In this document: positions 1-11,326 of the stretch, one piece after another
Position numbering within the stretch: position 1 is the stretch's first letter
Layout of the letters: each line of letters opens with the position of its first letter
NCBI GenBank assembly: GCA_945643635.1
Contig: CALZFC010000248.1
Coordinates: 4,413,501-4,477,500 of the forward strand
Direction: 5' to 3'
Length of the DNA stretch: 64,000 nt
Source: Allodiplogaster sudhausi
Taxonomy: Eukaryota; Nematoda; Chromadorea; Rhabditida; Diplogasteridae
The notes under the pieces: generated by a model
What the model was told of the DNA's origin: nothing
The model's database searches: none
Seen by the model: only the letters and a program-made list of their open reading frames with translations
Made by a program: the position numbers and the translations under genes

Positions 1-131
1 GTGCCAAGGAATTGTTGTAGCGTGGTGTAGTTGTTTATGCGTGGCGGGCAGAGCGACGGGGACTGGGGTATATCTTTATCTTAGGCATCATACGACATGG
101 TGAGACGATCTCAATATGGGGGGAAGGAGGG

Positions 132-265
132 CATAGCCCGGGGCAGCCGCCTAGCAAGACGATTCTCACAACACTGAAGTGCAGGTGGGCGCTAGCTGCT
201 CCGTCCCCTTTGGGGCGGGGCGACCAGCGCCGACCTGTTGTTCTTAGGCTTGCCCGGGGGCTATG
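132..265. other. GC-rich hairpin, possible structured RNA or small foldback (copy 1)
   Basis: About 134 bases can fold on themselves. The outer stem pairs CATAGCCCGGGGC near 132 with GCCCGGGGGCTATG near 252-265. An inner stem pairs GGCGCT...CCGTCCCC with GGGGCGG...AGCGCC around a TTT loop near 233. The stretch is much more GC-rich than its surroundings and has no meaningful ORF. I did not recognise it as 5S rRNA, a spliceosomal snRNA, SRP RNA or spliced-leader RNA. It could equally be a small inverted-repeat element. Confidence 0.5.
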
Positions 266-1408
266 ACAGAATATAGCGAAGGCTAAGCCCGTGAAGCAAC
301 CAGCCCGTGAAGCGCGCCCTTATTGTTAGAAAAAGGCGCGAATTTAAGATTGACTTTTTGGCTCCTTTAAAAGACAACGAGAAAGAGATCAAAGGACGTA
401 AATCGCGAGAGAGAGAGAGATAGAGAGAGAAAGAGAGAAAGAGTGATCGAGAAGAAGCATCCTCATTTGATTATACTCTTCCTATGAGAATGTCACATTC
501 TCGTCCTGCACAGGGAGATAAAATGCATTCACAGCAACGACAATTTATTCGTGTCTGAGAACAAGCAATTCAAACACCAATGAGAATGTCTCTTAATTCA
601 TCAAAAAAAATCTAATCCGCATTATCCATATCAAACTACCTTTGCTGGTCAGACTTGCTCTTACATATGTACATATGTATATGATGGTGTCGAAGAAGAA
701 TGATCAGGGACGTACTCGAAGTATTATAATTTTTTTTATTATTGTTACTCTTTTAGTTTTCTATTCCTCAGTCAATTAATTGTCCTCATAATGAAGTGAT
801 TATTGGTTTTCCATCTTTTTTATATCGGTCAATTCGATAAACGAGTCTCGTTAAACCCGTTCTTCATTTCTCTAGCTGTTTCGCTTATACATGTTGTCTC
901 CATTCTCACTCTCTCTTTCGCTCCCTCTCTCGCTCTCTCACCCTCTCTCATTGCGTTTGAAGTCGCACTCATAATCTCTTCTCTCTTCCTCACATTGTAT
1001 AATATAGCGTAACTTCTGAAATAACTATGTGCGACTGTAAGTCAATTAGCAGTTCTTCGCTGGAATCTTGAATGGATAGACGCAGACCACTTCATTCACT
1101 CATTCTTGGCTGCACGTCTTTCTCTGCTCTCCACTCGACCCGCCATGCAAAGTGAGCAAATTTTTATTAAGTAAATTTCAATTTAATTTTTTGTTAAGAT
1201 AAGTAATTGATCTGACCCAATTATATACGTATAAGACTTTCCGATAGTTGTAGGATATATTGTGATTCAAGAAACTGTCACAAAGCAACCTACAGATATG
1301 CTGAAATAATTACGCTTATAAGAAGATCTGCAGAGTTAAGGAATTTGAACAAATTGCTAAAAAAAATGGATATAGGATTACAAATAAATTAATTACTTCA
1401 TCATGCAG

Positions 1409-2223
1409 ACATCTTCAAGGCTCAAGGTATTCTTCGGCTCAAAGATCTCGATCTAAATAAACTGTGTAGTTCTTCGTGCGTTGCGTCTCCGGTCTTAATC
1501 GAAAATATGCGATGGTAATGCTCCTGATGCTTTTATCAAGTTTTCTTAGAGTTTTATAGTTTTGAAATAAACATAGGTATATTTTTTAAAGGAACCTTGC
1601 GGTGAGACGGGTTTACTCGTTTGAAATGCAAACGTACTCGCACCTCGAGATACGTGTCTACTGCGATGTGATTGAAGAAAGCGCTGCACTCTCGAACTGC
1701 GAAGTTCAGCTGTCAGGGAGATCGGAGGAAACATCCCGGCGCTGCACGTCGAGACCGTCGAGCGTCAACCTGGTTAGAGACAGAGAACAGAGAGAGAGAA
1801 CGAGAGAGAGATAGTGGAGTAAAAAGTCAAACGTAGTGATACCCTTTTTAAATGAATATATTTCAGCTGACAAACACATCGAGCGGGAAAGCGAATGGTT
1901 TTATATCCAAGTCAATCATGGAGATGAAACACGTCTGCAACTGCGCAAGGGATATCATCATCGAGGCGAACATCACTGTCGAAAAGGAGATCTCCGGCAT
2001 TCAGTAATTCATAGAAGCTTTGAGATTATTGCCGACATATTGACAAATCTAAATTGTATTTTGTAAAACAGACGCCAATTATGCATATTGTATTACATTG
2101 CATATTAAATACCTCTCTTTTCTTCGAACACCGCTCTACGACTTTACAACTTTTGAGCTAAACATTCGGGATGTTAGGGATGTCGCCCTAGTCTTCGATG
2201 GCAAGCCGCTATACGTAGGCACG
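1409..2223 (+). pseudogene. BATH (MATH-BTB) gene, 5' fragment in palindrome 1 left arm
   Basis: Three MATH exons and the first BTB exon are present in order: the first near 1409-1520, the second near 1602-1770 (YSFEMQTYSHLEIRVYCD), the third near 1868-2004 (LTNTSSGKANGF) and BTB-1 near 2130-2215 (DVALVFDGKPLYV). The arm stops at 2323, so the second BTB exon, the BACK-like exon and the C-terminus are missing. It mirrors the intact-looking minus copy at 4434-2906. BATH proteins are substrate adaptors for Cul3 ubiquitin ligases: the MATH domain binds the target and BTB binds Cul3. Truncation makes this copy unlikely to work. Confidence 0.75.
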
Positions 2224-2323
2224 AATTGGCCCAGATTCTACCCATTATATCAAATTCGTGCTTTAATTATCCTTTCATAATATAATGCCTTAAATATTTC
2301 TATAGCATGACAAGAATAACTCG

Positions 2324-2905
2324 TAACAGCCTTGGCTCATAATAAGCCCAGAGACTGTTTTTGTGAAGAAGAAACTGCTCTCGGTCGACCTTTACTGCTG
2401 CCGCGAGATTGATTGTCGTGTTAAAATACCAATCTACATATTTCCATTGGAAAATTGGAGAGAGAGGCAAAAAAAGGAGACAACATGTATAAGGGGGGGG
2501 GGAGAGAACGATGGTAATGAGTTTAAAGAAAGTGAAGTTGAAGGTGTTTTACTTCGTGTTGATTTAGCAATTACTTGGTTTCTATAATTGCCAGCTGCTT
2601 TCATTTCACACAACAAAGTATGAAAAACATATAATCGCTTCAATCCAATGGTCAAGCAATTAAAGCGGAAATGGAAAACCAAACGAAAGGAAAATAAAGA
2701 ACTGTACTTCGAGTTCGCCCTCATCTTTCTTAAACCCAGTCTTCGCAGTGTGTGAATTCCTGTCGTTCTTAAATAGAGGACAGCGTCTCCTGATCTTGTT
2801 TTGGAGCAATATTGGTGTCATTAATTATCATTGATCACTCGATACATCTGTGCCTCGTTCTTAATATTTTAATATTTAGACATTGTGAGAGGTTCATTCT
2901 ACTGA
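2324..2905. other. Palindrome 1 spacer, left part: degenerate BATH 5' exons
   Basis: Read on minus, 2730-2700 resembles the first-exon motif of the other BATH copies (GELEV before GTACAG), and 2560-2500 resembles the region ahead of their MATH exons. They look like the start of another BATH gene in tandem, cut off where the inverted arm begins at 2323. No complete frame is visible. Confidence 0.4.
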
Positions 2906-4434
2906 CTAACTTTCATTGATTGGTTTATTCGCAATCGCAATCTTGGTCTTCTCCGACAATTCAGCGAACCCTTCCTTGCTCATCAGCGTCTCCTTCATGC
3001 GAGTTGTCGTGATCGAATCGATGCAGAATTCCTTTGGAAGCGATTTATTGTGCTCATAGATTTCTGTGTGTTTTTTTTCTCTCTCTTTTTATTCTTCTGC
3101 TCAATAAACACCTGAAGAATGGGAATGTTATAGCTGTCGGCCCAGAGAAGCTTCTTCCCCAGTGGAATCTCATTGATGTTTGAACTGCAGAGAAATCCTG
3201 TGCATTCACTCTGAAGACACTGAAGGGCGAAGCGGACGCTGAGACGAAGAAGGAACTCGACGTTCTTGGCTGAGAGGAACAGTGCAAAGCTGATTTTTAC
3301 TTAAAGGTTGTTTATAACGGAATTAAGCGGAAATACACAATATAAAACCCTGCACCAGTGATCTTCTTCCGTGATGGATAAATGACTTGGAGCAGCTCGT
3401 TGAACTCGTCAAAGTCGACGTCGTCAAGTGGAATCTTCGACATTCCCTGCTCGCGAAAACCCTTGAAGAACATGGCGGAGAAGACGGGTGAGAGCATCGA
3501 CAGGTACTGGAGGGAAAACGAGTTATTCTTGTCATGCTATAGAAATATTTAAGGCATTATATTATGAAAGGATAATTAAAGCACGAATTTGATATAATGG
3601 GTAGAATCTGGGCCAATTCGTGCCTACGTATAGCGGCTTGCCATCGAAGACTAGGGCGACATCCCTAACATCCCGAATGTTTAGCTCAAAAGTTGTAAAG
3701 TCGTAGAGCGGTGTTCGAAGAAAAGAGAGGTATTTAATATGCAATGTAATACAATATGCATAATTGGCGTCTGTTTTACAAAATACAATTTAGATTTGTC
3801 AATATGTCGGCAATAATCTCAAAGCTTCTATGAATTACTGAATGCCGGAGATCTCCTTTTCGACAGTGATGTTCGCCTCGATGATGATATCCCTTGCGCA
3901 GTTGCAGACGTGTTTCATCTCCATGATTGACTTGGATATAAAACCATTCGCTTTCCCGCTCGATGTGTTTGTCAGCTGAAATATATTCATTTAAAAAGGG
4001 TATCACTACGTTTGACTTTTTACTCCACTATCTCTCTCTCGTTCTCTCTCTCTGTTCTCTGTCTCTAACCAGGTTGACGCTCGACGGTCTCGACGTGCAG
4101 CGCCGGGATGTTTCCTCCGATCTCCCTGACAGCTGAACTTCGCAGTTCGAGAGTGCAGCGCTTTCTTCAATCACATCGCAGTAGACACGTATCTCGAGGT
4201 GCGAGTACGTTTGCATTTCAAACGAGTAAACCCGTCTCACCGCAAGGTTCCTTTAAAAAATATACCTATGTTTATTTCAAAACTATAAAACTCTAAGAAA
4301 ACTTGATAAAAGCATCAGGAGCATTACCATCGCATATTTTCGATTAAGACCGGAGACGCAACGCACGAAGAACTACACAGTTTATTTAGATCGAGATCTT
4401 TGAGCCGAAGAATACCTTGAGCCTTGAAGATGTC
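2906..4434 (-). CDS. BATH family protein (MATH-BTB-BACK), putative Cul3 adaptor
   Basis: Read on minus, exons follow the family order. MATH-1 is near 4434-4325, MATH-2 near 4240-4075 (ends in VNL) and MATH-3 near 3975-3840 (GFISKSIMEM...ITVEKEI). BTB-1 is near 3715-3625 and BTB-2 near 3505-3355 (LSPVFSAMFFKGFREQ, ending ELLQVIYPSRKKITG). A BACK-like exon lies near 3275-3115 (LRLSVRFALQCLQSEC, KLLWADSYNI). The last exon, near 3030-2906, holds SEKTKIAIANKP and ends at TAG 2906-2908. No stop was seen inside these exons, unlike its neighbours. An exon carrying the initiator Met was not found; the MATH-1 exon begins in phase 1, so at least one upstream exon should exist between 4450 and about 5840. 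The 5' half lies in palindrome 1 and the 3' half in its spacer. MATH-BTB-BACK proteins recruit targets to Cul3 ligases; the target is unknown. Confidence 0.72.
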
Positions 4435-5842
4435 TGCATGATGAAGTAATTAATTTATTTGTAATCCTATATCCATTTTTTTTAGCAATTTGTTCAAATT
4501 CCTTAACTCTGCAGATCTTCTTATAAGCGTAATTATTTCAGCATATCTGTAGGTTGCTTTGTGACAGTTTCTTGAATCACAATATATCCTACAACTATCG
4601 GAAAGTCTTATACGTATATAATTGGGTCAGATCAATTACTTATCTTAACAAAAAATTAAATTGAAATTTACTTAATAAAAATTTGCTCACTTTGCATGGC
4701 GGGTCGAGTGGAGAGCAGAGAAAGACGTGCAGCCAAGAATGAGTGAATGAAGTGGTCTGCGTCTATCCATTCAAGATTCCAGCGAAGAACTGCTAATTGA
4801 CTTACAGTCGCACATAGTTATTTCAGAAGTTACGCTATATTATACAATGTGAGGAAGAGAGAAGAGATTATGAGTGCGACTTCAAACGCAATGAGAGAGG
4901 GTGAGAGAGCGAGAGAGGGAGCGAAAGAGAGAGTGAGAATGGAGACAACATGTATAAGCGAAACAGCTAGAGAAATGAAGAACGGGTTTAACGAGACTCG
5001 TTTATCGAATTGACCGATATAAAAAAGATGGAAAACCAATAATCACTTCATTATGAGGACAATTAATTGACTGAGGAATAGAAAAACTAAAAGAGTAACA
5101 ATAATAAAAAAAATTATAATACTTCGAGTACGTCCCTGATCATTCTTCTTCGACACCATCATATACATATGTACATATGTAAGAGCAAGTCTGACCAGCA
5201 AAGGTAGTTTGATATGGATAATGCGGATTAGATTTTTTTTGATGAATTAAGAGACATTCTCATTGGTGTTTGAATTGCTTGTTCTCAGACACGAATAAAT
5301 TGTCGTTGCTGTGAATGCATTTTATCTCCCTGTGCAGGACGAGAATGTGACATTCTCATAGGAAGAGTATAATCAAATGAGGATGCTTCTTCTCGATCAC
5401 TCTTTCTCTCTTTCTCTCTCTATCTCTCTCTCTCTCGCGATTTACGTCCTTTGATCTCTTTCTCGTTGTCTTTTAAAGGAGCCAAAAAGTCAATCTTAAA
5501 TTCGCGCCTTTTTCTAACAATAAGGGCGCGCTTCACGGGCTGGTTGCTTCACGGGCTTAGCCTTCGCTATATTCTGTCATAGCCCCCGGGCAAGCCTAAG
5601 AACAACAGGTCGGCGCTGGTCGCCCCGCCCCAAAGGGGACGGAGCAGCTAGCGCCCACCTGCACTTCAGTGTTGTGAGAATCGTCTTGCTAGGCGGCTGC
5701 CCCGGGCTATGCCCTCCTTCCCCCCATATTGAGATCGTCTCACCATGTCGTATGATGCCTAAGATAAAGATATACCCCAGTCCCCGTCGCTCTGCCCGCC
5801 ACGCATAAACAACTACACCACGCTACAACAATTCCTTGGCAC
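3519..5842. repeat. Palindrome 1, right arm
   Basis: Mirror copy of 1-2323, separated from it by a 1.2-kb unique spacer (2324-3518). The spacer holds the 3' half of the minus-strand BATH gene, so only this side can make a full gene. Matching ends at 5842 only because the window begins there; the true outer limit could lie further out. Confidence 0.93.
5577..5711. other. GC-rich hairpin (copy 2)
   Basis: Exact mirror copy of the 132-265 hairpin, carried in the right arm of palindrome 1. No pairing-disrupting difference was noticed between the copies. Confidence 0.5.
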
Positions 5843-5867
5843 TGAAAATGCATACGAAATATGAGCG

Positions 5868-6502
5868 CCTTAACGGCGCTAGGTCGTTTGAGAACCGCCG
5901 GATGAGAACACCCCGGATGAGAACTTTGGCCGGTCTGCTGAGAACCGACCGCGATGAGAACCAAGCCGATGAGAACCAAGCAAATGAGAACCGACCGCAA
6001 TGAGAACCAAGCAGATGAGAACCAAGCAAATGAGAACCAAGCAGATGAGAACCGACCGTGAAAAGAATCGCCCCGCTGAGAGGGTATGTCCCGGATGAGA
6101 TCTGAGCAGGAAATACCAATTTTAGCTTTCCCCCGGATGAGAACCGAGCGGGAAATATCGTTTCCGGGTCCCGCTCGGTTCTCATCTGGTAGATACCCGG
6201 AAACGATATTTCCCGCTCGGTTCTCATCCGGGGCAAACCTAAAATTGGTGTTTTCTGCTCTGATCTCATCCCTCTCAGCTGGGCGATTCTTATCACGGTC
6301 GGTTCTCATCTGCTTGGTTCTCATCTGCTTGGTTCTCATCTGCTGGTTTCTCATTGCGGTCGGTTCTCATCTGCTTGGTTCTCATTACGGTCGGTTCTCA
6401 TCCGCTTGGTTCTCATTGCGGTCGGTTCTCATCAGACCGGCCAAAGTTCTCATCCGGGGTGTTCTCATCCGGCGGTTCTCAAACGACCTAGCGCTGCCTT
6501 AA
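5868..6502. mobile_element. Foldback element of short subterminal repeats
   Basis: The two halves are inverted copies. The left half is packed with GATGAGAACC units (variants GATGAGAACCAAGCA and GATGAGAACCGACCG). The right half carries the complement, GGTTCTCATC. The ends match: GGCGCTAGGTCGTTTGAG near 5875 and CTCAAACGACCTAGCGCT near 6477-6494. The centre near 6150-6220 is an inverted repeat of CGGAAACGATATTTCCCGC. Long open frames on both strands follow from the repeat and are not genes. The structure fits foldback-type DNA transposons, which carry long inverted repeats of short tandem units. No transposase is present and no target-site duplication was confirmed. Confidence 0.75.
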
Positions 6503-6761
6503 TCTATGTAAAGCCGATGATGAGTCAGTCATTCTATCTCATTTCGACTTCTTGTACAGGCTTCTTCCAGATCGCGAAATTGTCTGATTTGTGCGAAAAT
6601 GAAATATAGTAAGTTTCCGACTAGTGACCGGCTCATGGCATGAACGCAGATCGAGTTTAACGAGATAAATCATATTGTTCATCTACATTTCATTGATATT
6701 GGAAATCGTACTTATCGTATTAGCCAGATGAGTTGCGATAGGAAGAGCGGACTTCAGCAAA
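6503..6761. other. Unannotated spacer between foldback element and palindrome 2
   Basis: About 260 bases of ordinary AT-rich sequence. No exon, repeat or RNA gene was recognised. Confidence 0.5.
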
Positions 6762-8005
6762 GGATACCAAAACCATCAGCTGAGGAAGGGTAGAGTGGAG
6801 ATGGGCTGAGACTATGAATAAATTGGTTCTATAGTCAATTTCATATATAGACGTGCTGTGCGAATTGAGAAAGAGTTCTCTGCTAGACAAGAACGTGTAC
6901 GTCTGATATGAAAGTTAAATGAGGAGATCCGACCGTTACACTGTTTAAAAACATAAAACATACTAATCGGGAGATCAATTAGACCATGTAGCAATTTGAA
7001 ACAATAAGTCAAATCAAAAACGATTCGGCGAAGCAGGAGAGATTTCAAATTATACATAACTAGTCTATTAGAATACGAAGGAAACTGAGAGTGAGAAATA
7101 AAGGTTCTTGAACATCTAATATGAAGAAGACGAGAGAATGTGTGCTGGACTTGTTCTAATTTTCTAATAAGGCACTTTTTAGAAGGAGACCAGACCGTGG
7201 AAGAAAACTCAAGGATTGGTCGCACATAGACATTATAACAGAATATGTATAGATTCGGTAACGATGAGCAGGAAATACGGAAAAGAGAGAATACTTTGAA
7301 TAGAGCTCTACGACAGATACATTCAATATGATGAGAGGATCAATAAGAACTCCCAGATCACGAACGTAAGAACCAGAAGGCGAGAATGGCAAGGAAGCAG
7401 TGACATGGTAAGGGAGGTGGGGATTGTTTTTTCCTAGGCGGAGAACCGTGCACTTTTTGTGCGCGATTTTGAGCTGCCATTTTGTGCAGTAGGACTCGAA
7501 TAGAATAGCGGCTTGAGAAAGTTGGGTATGGGGGAGGAGAGAGATTTTTGTATCAAAAGTAGTGTGGAGTTTTACGTCATCAGCAAAAAGAGAGCATTTT
7601 ACAAGGGGGAGACTGGCAAAAGCAGATGGTAGATCGGCAAGAAAAATGTTGAAAAGGAGTGGCGACAATACTGCGCCCTGAGGCACTCCACTCGTGACCT
7701 CATAGGCTTCTGAAAAAGTCTCCCGGACTCGAACTCTGAAAGTGCGACCTGAAATGAACGATGATATCCACTGTAAGAGATTACCTTCAAAACCAAGTGC
7801 TCGTAATTTAAAAGTAAGCTTTTCATGTATGACTGTATCAAAGGCCTTAGCAAGATCGTAATAGAGCACGTCTGTACATTTTCCTTGATCTATTGTTCTA
7901 ATCCAATTTTCAGTACATTCTAATAAGTTAGTTTCAACTGAGCGTTTACTGCGGAAACCGTGCTGATTTTTAGGTATAATGTCTCGTAATTGAAGTTCAG
8001 AATTT
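6762..8005 (-). mobile_element. Truncated CR1/jockey-like LINE, reverse transcriptase fragment (left copy)
   Basis: Read on minus, it opens at about 7990 with IPKNQHGFRSKRSVE, continues with DLAKAFDTVIH, SGVPQGAVLSPLLFNI and the catalytic FADD motif near 7585, then LGVLID. The frame then shifts: the 237-residue frame ends at 7156, and the next block, starting RPILEFSSTVWSP, is in another frame (7225-6812). The endonuclease and 5' part are missing, so it is a dead 5'-truncated copy. Its 3' end coincides with the outer limit of palindrome 2. The mirror copy has the same frameshift, so insertion and decay came before the inverted duplication. Confidence 0.88.
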
Positions 8006-8011
8006 CGATAT

Positions 8012-9290
8012 TACCATCGCAGGTCGTCGATCAGGGCCGGAGACGAAATGTCGTCGAACCAATGGCCATATCCACCAAGACCAAGAAGTTCGACCAGAAT
8101 GCAACCTTCAGTCTTGGAGATGTCTGCATGTGAACTAGGTTTTTTTTTTAAATTTGTTATCTAAAATTTTATATTTATTTTTTTTAATCCATTCTAGCTG
8201 TTTAAACTTTTACTCTGATATTCTCAACGCAAGTGGACAAAACAGAGGTAGCTATGTTATAGTTGCATGCGCGACAATATATCCTACTACTATCGGAAGG
8301 CCTTGCACATAAATGAAGCAAATTAGTTTCTTTGCTAAAAAAAATCTACATTGAATTAACGTATATTTAATAAAAATGTGTTCACCTTTCATGACGCGTC
8401 GAGTGGAAAACGGAGAAAGATGGAATGAGTGAATGAAGTGGATTGCGTCTCTCCATTCAAGATTCCAGCGAAGAACTGCTAATTCCGTTTCAGTCGCTCA
8501 TGGTTATTTCAGAAGTAACACGTTATTATGTAAATATGACGAAGAGGAGAGAGAAATTAATGAGACTGAAATGTGATAGAGAGGAGAACGCAAGAGAGAG
8601 AGAGAGAGAAAGCCAGAATGGACAAGGAGAGTAAAAGAGAAAGAGAATAAAGAGAAGAAAGAGTGGATAGAGATCACGACCTCAAGTACGACCAGTTCAT
8701 TGAGCTCCTTAATTTCAACTATGTACATACATATATGTACGTGCCATACACACCAATCACGAGTAACGCATTTTTTGTGGTTTGATACGTATATTATTGC
8801 TGGTTTTATTATTACTAAGGTCACCTCCAAGGGGATATATCCGTAGTTATTTCTGCCCGTAGCACACTATCTGTAAAAAAAACAGTAGTGCAATGAGTAC
8901 TTTTTATCCATAATCCAGAAAACTTTGTCCTAGCAGCAATGAGCCCACATGTGCGGAATACATTTCATGCGCGCTTCCCACTTCACCATTGTTTATTGTT
9001 TATTGTTATATTCCGTGGTTTTAACGAATTTTCTATACGGCTTGAGAGAGCCTCCTTAACTCCGCCAACCACGTTAACGGAACTTTTTTCTGTGTGTAGG
9101 TGGCTTTAACTGGCAATTGCTTTAAATTATCTTGTTCATCATACTGACCGATATCACAAAACAAAGCACGCTTCAATAGAGAGGTCAAACAACGAAAGGG
9201 AAAACTAAACGAAAATAAAATAAAGAATTATACCTCAAGTTCGCACACCTCATTCTTCTTCCGCATCATAAACTCGCAACGGTAGCTTCG
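8012..9290 (-). pseudogene. BATH gene 5' fragment (palindrome 2, left arm), cut by LINE
   Basis: Mirror of the first exons of the plus-strand BATH gene at 14.3-15.6 kb. A first-exon motif (CEFMMRKKNEVCELE) lies near 9280-9235 and a MATH-1 exon near 8123-8015. The MATH-1 exon has TGA where a sister copy has TGT (after DISKTEG). The LINE then replaces the rest of the gene. Between the exons are GA-rich DNA and the flank sequence shared by all cluster copies. Confidence 0.6.
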
Positions 9291-9352
9291 GATATTTCCA
9301 GTCCCATCCTTTAATAGTCGATTAACATTGAAAGGACGGTAAAGATACCTTG

Positions 9353-10909
9353 TTATCGATATTTCAATATTACGACATAGGCATTGGAAAGCGTAAGTGA
9401 GGTGGGAAAGAGATGGAGAAGAGGGGGAAGAGAGATTCCTTCTCCTGTCTTACTGTATTTCTCCTTGATCGCTTTTTCTGCAATCGCAATCTTGGTCTTC
9501 TCTGACAATCGAACGTATTCTTCCTTGCTCATCAGCGTTGTCTTCAATTCAGTCGTCGTGATCGAATCGATGCAAAATTCCTAAGCGGTCGATTAATTGT
9601 GCTAATAATTTACTATGTTTTTTTATGCCCAATTGTTTTGTTCTCTTGCTCAATGAATACCTTAAGAATGGCGATGTTATAGCTGTCGGCCCAGAGAAGC
9701 TTCTTCTCCAGTGGAACTTCACGACTGTCCGCGCTGCACAGAAATTTAGTGCACTCAATCTGAAGGCACTGAACGGCGAAGCGGACGCTGAGACGAAGAA
9801 GGAACTCAACTTTCTCGGCTGCGAAGGGAAAGTCATTTCTTTTCAATAATAAAATATATTAAAAGAATATTCTTATCAACTACTTTAACACCTTCTCTTT
9901 CTTGTCCACTTGCAGAAAACATGTCTTGTTCTATTTTTTTTTTAAAGATTCATTCAGAATTCATGTTTTTTTTTTATTTGAGCGAATATTTTTGTAAAAA
10001 CTGCACCGGCGACGGGCTTCCGAGAAGGATAAATAACTTGGAGAAGCTCGTTGAACTCGTTAAAGTCGACGTCGTCAAGTGGAATCTCCGACATTCCCTG
10101 CTCGCGAAAACCCTTGAAGAACATGGCGAAGAAGACGGGCGACAACATCGACAGGTACTGTATAATATGAGTTATTCTTTTCATACTATAAAGTCATTTA
10201 AAGCAATAATATTATATGTTTCATATTAAATAGAAATAATAGGGAACTCTGTGCCAATTCGTGCCTCTTTTCCAACGTATAACGGCTTGCCATCGACGAC
10301 TAGGGCGACATCAATAACATCCCGAATGTTTTACTCAGAAGTTGTAAAGTCGTAGAGCGGCGTTCTGAAAAAAAAAGCTGGATTTTCAATATGTTGTGGA
10401 AAAAAATACATAATTAGCTTCTTTTTGGCATAAATATAACTTTGAAATTTCATTATGTCGGCAATAATTGAAACGGAATGTTTTGTCCAATTCGTAAAGC
10501 TTAGATTAAGTACTGAATGCCGGTGATCTCCTTCTCAATGGCGATCTTCGCCTCGACGGTGATCTCCTTCAAGCTGTGGAAGACGTTATCTAACTCGATG
10601 ATTGACGTGGAGCTAAAATCCTTCGCTTTCCCGCTCGATGTGTTTGTCAGCTGAAAAAAATCTTCATTAAAAAAGTTGTTTGCTTTTGGTTACACTCGTG
10701 CTTCTCTATCTTTTATTACTTTCTTTCTATTTTAATTCATTTATTCAAGTTCATCAGCAGGCTTGCAAAGATGGAACAAGATAATGTATGCGTACATATT
10801 ATTTCGCAATCTAACGACACTCGGATGCTTCGAGGCATACCAATTAATTTAATAAAAATTAAAAAGCTTTACAGATGAGATATTTGTCTTTTTCACCCAC
10901 TCTCTTTCC

Positions 10910-10948
<39 letters not shown>

Positions 10949-11326
10949 TTTCGCTATGTCTCTCGTTGTTCTCTGTCCCTAACCAGTTTGACGCTCAACG
11001 GTCTCGACGGGCAGCGCATGATCGTTTCCTTCGATCTCACTGTGAGTTGAACTTCGCAGTTCGAGAGAGCAGCGCTTGCCTCAATCGCATCGCATTGGAC
11101 GTGCACTTCAAGGTGCGAGTCTCGCCGCATTTCTTCCGAGTAAACCCGTCTTACCGAAAGGTTCCTTTAAAATATTAGTACTTTTCAAGACTGGAAAACT
11201 CTAATAAAAGCATCCGTAAAGTACCATCGCAGATTCCGATCAAGACGGAAGACGAAACTGCCCAATGCCTGATTTTCCATAATTCGATATCTTCGAGAAG
11301 AATACAACCTTCAGTCTTGGAGATGT
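9353..11326 (-). pseudogene. BATH (MATH-BTB-BACK) gene, pseudogenised (palindrome 2, left arm)
   Basis: MATH-1 (11326-11225, DISKTEGCILLEDIELWKI), MATH-2 (near 11170-10985, EVHVQCDAIEASAALSNC), MATH-3 (near 10650-10515), BTB-1 (near 10370-10285), BTB-2 (near 10160-10005, SPVFFAMFFKGFREQ), the BACK-like exon (near 9820-9665) and the last exon (9585-9353) are all present. BTB-1 reads DFTTSE then TAA where sister copies have a Leu or Pro codon. A likely first exon near 12215-12185 also contains TAG ahead of GELE. Probably non-functional, although its 3' exons remain open. Confidence 0.7.

Larger units (their letters stand above)
1..2323. repeat. Palindrome 1, left arm
   Basis: This segment is the reverse complement of 3519-5842. 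Position x pairs with about 5842-x (5843 near the outer end, so one 1-bp indel separates the arms). The match breaks after a shared CAAGAATAACTCGT at about 2323. The left arm begins at or before the window edge, so its true length is unknown. It carries a 5' half of a BATH gene in plus orientation, a GC-rich hairpin and a GA-rich tract. The arms look almost identical, so the event is recent, is maintained by gene conversion, or is an assembly fold-back. Confidence 0.93.

Noticed and set aside
1..300. Possible rRNA, U1/U2 snRNA or spliced-leader RNA gene in the GC-rich stretch
   Set aside because: No recognisable 5S, U1, U2, U4, U5, U6 or SL1 core motif was present; kept only as an unidentified hairpin.
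5740..6502. Overlapping 204-, 157- and 138-codon frames on both strands
   Set aside because: They are produced by the short inverted tandem units of the foldback element and mirror each other.
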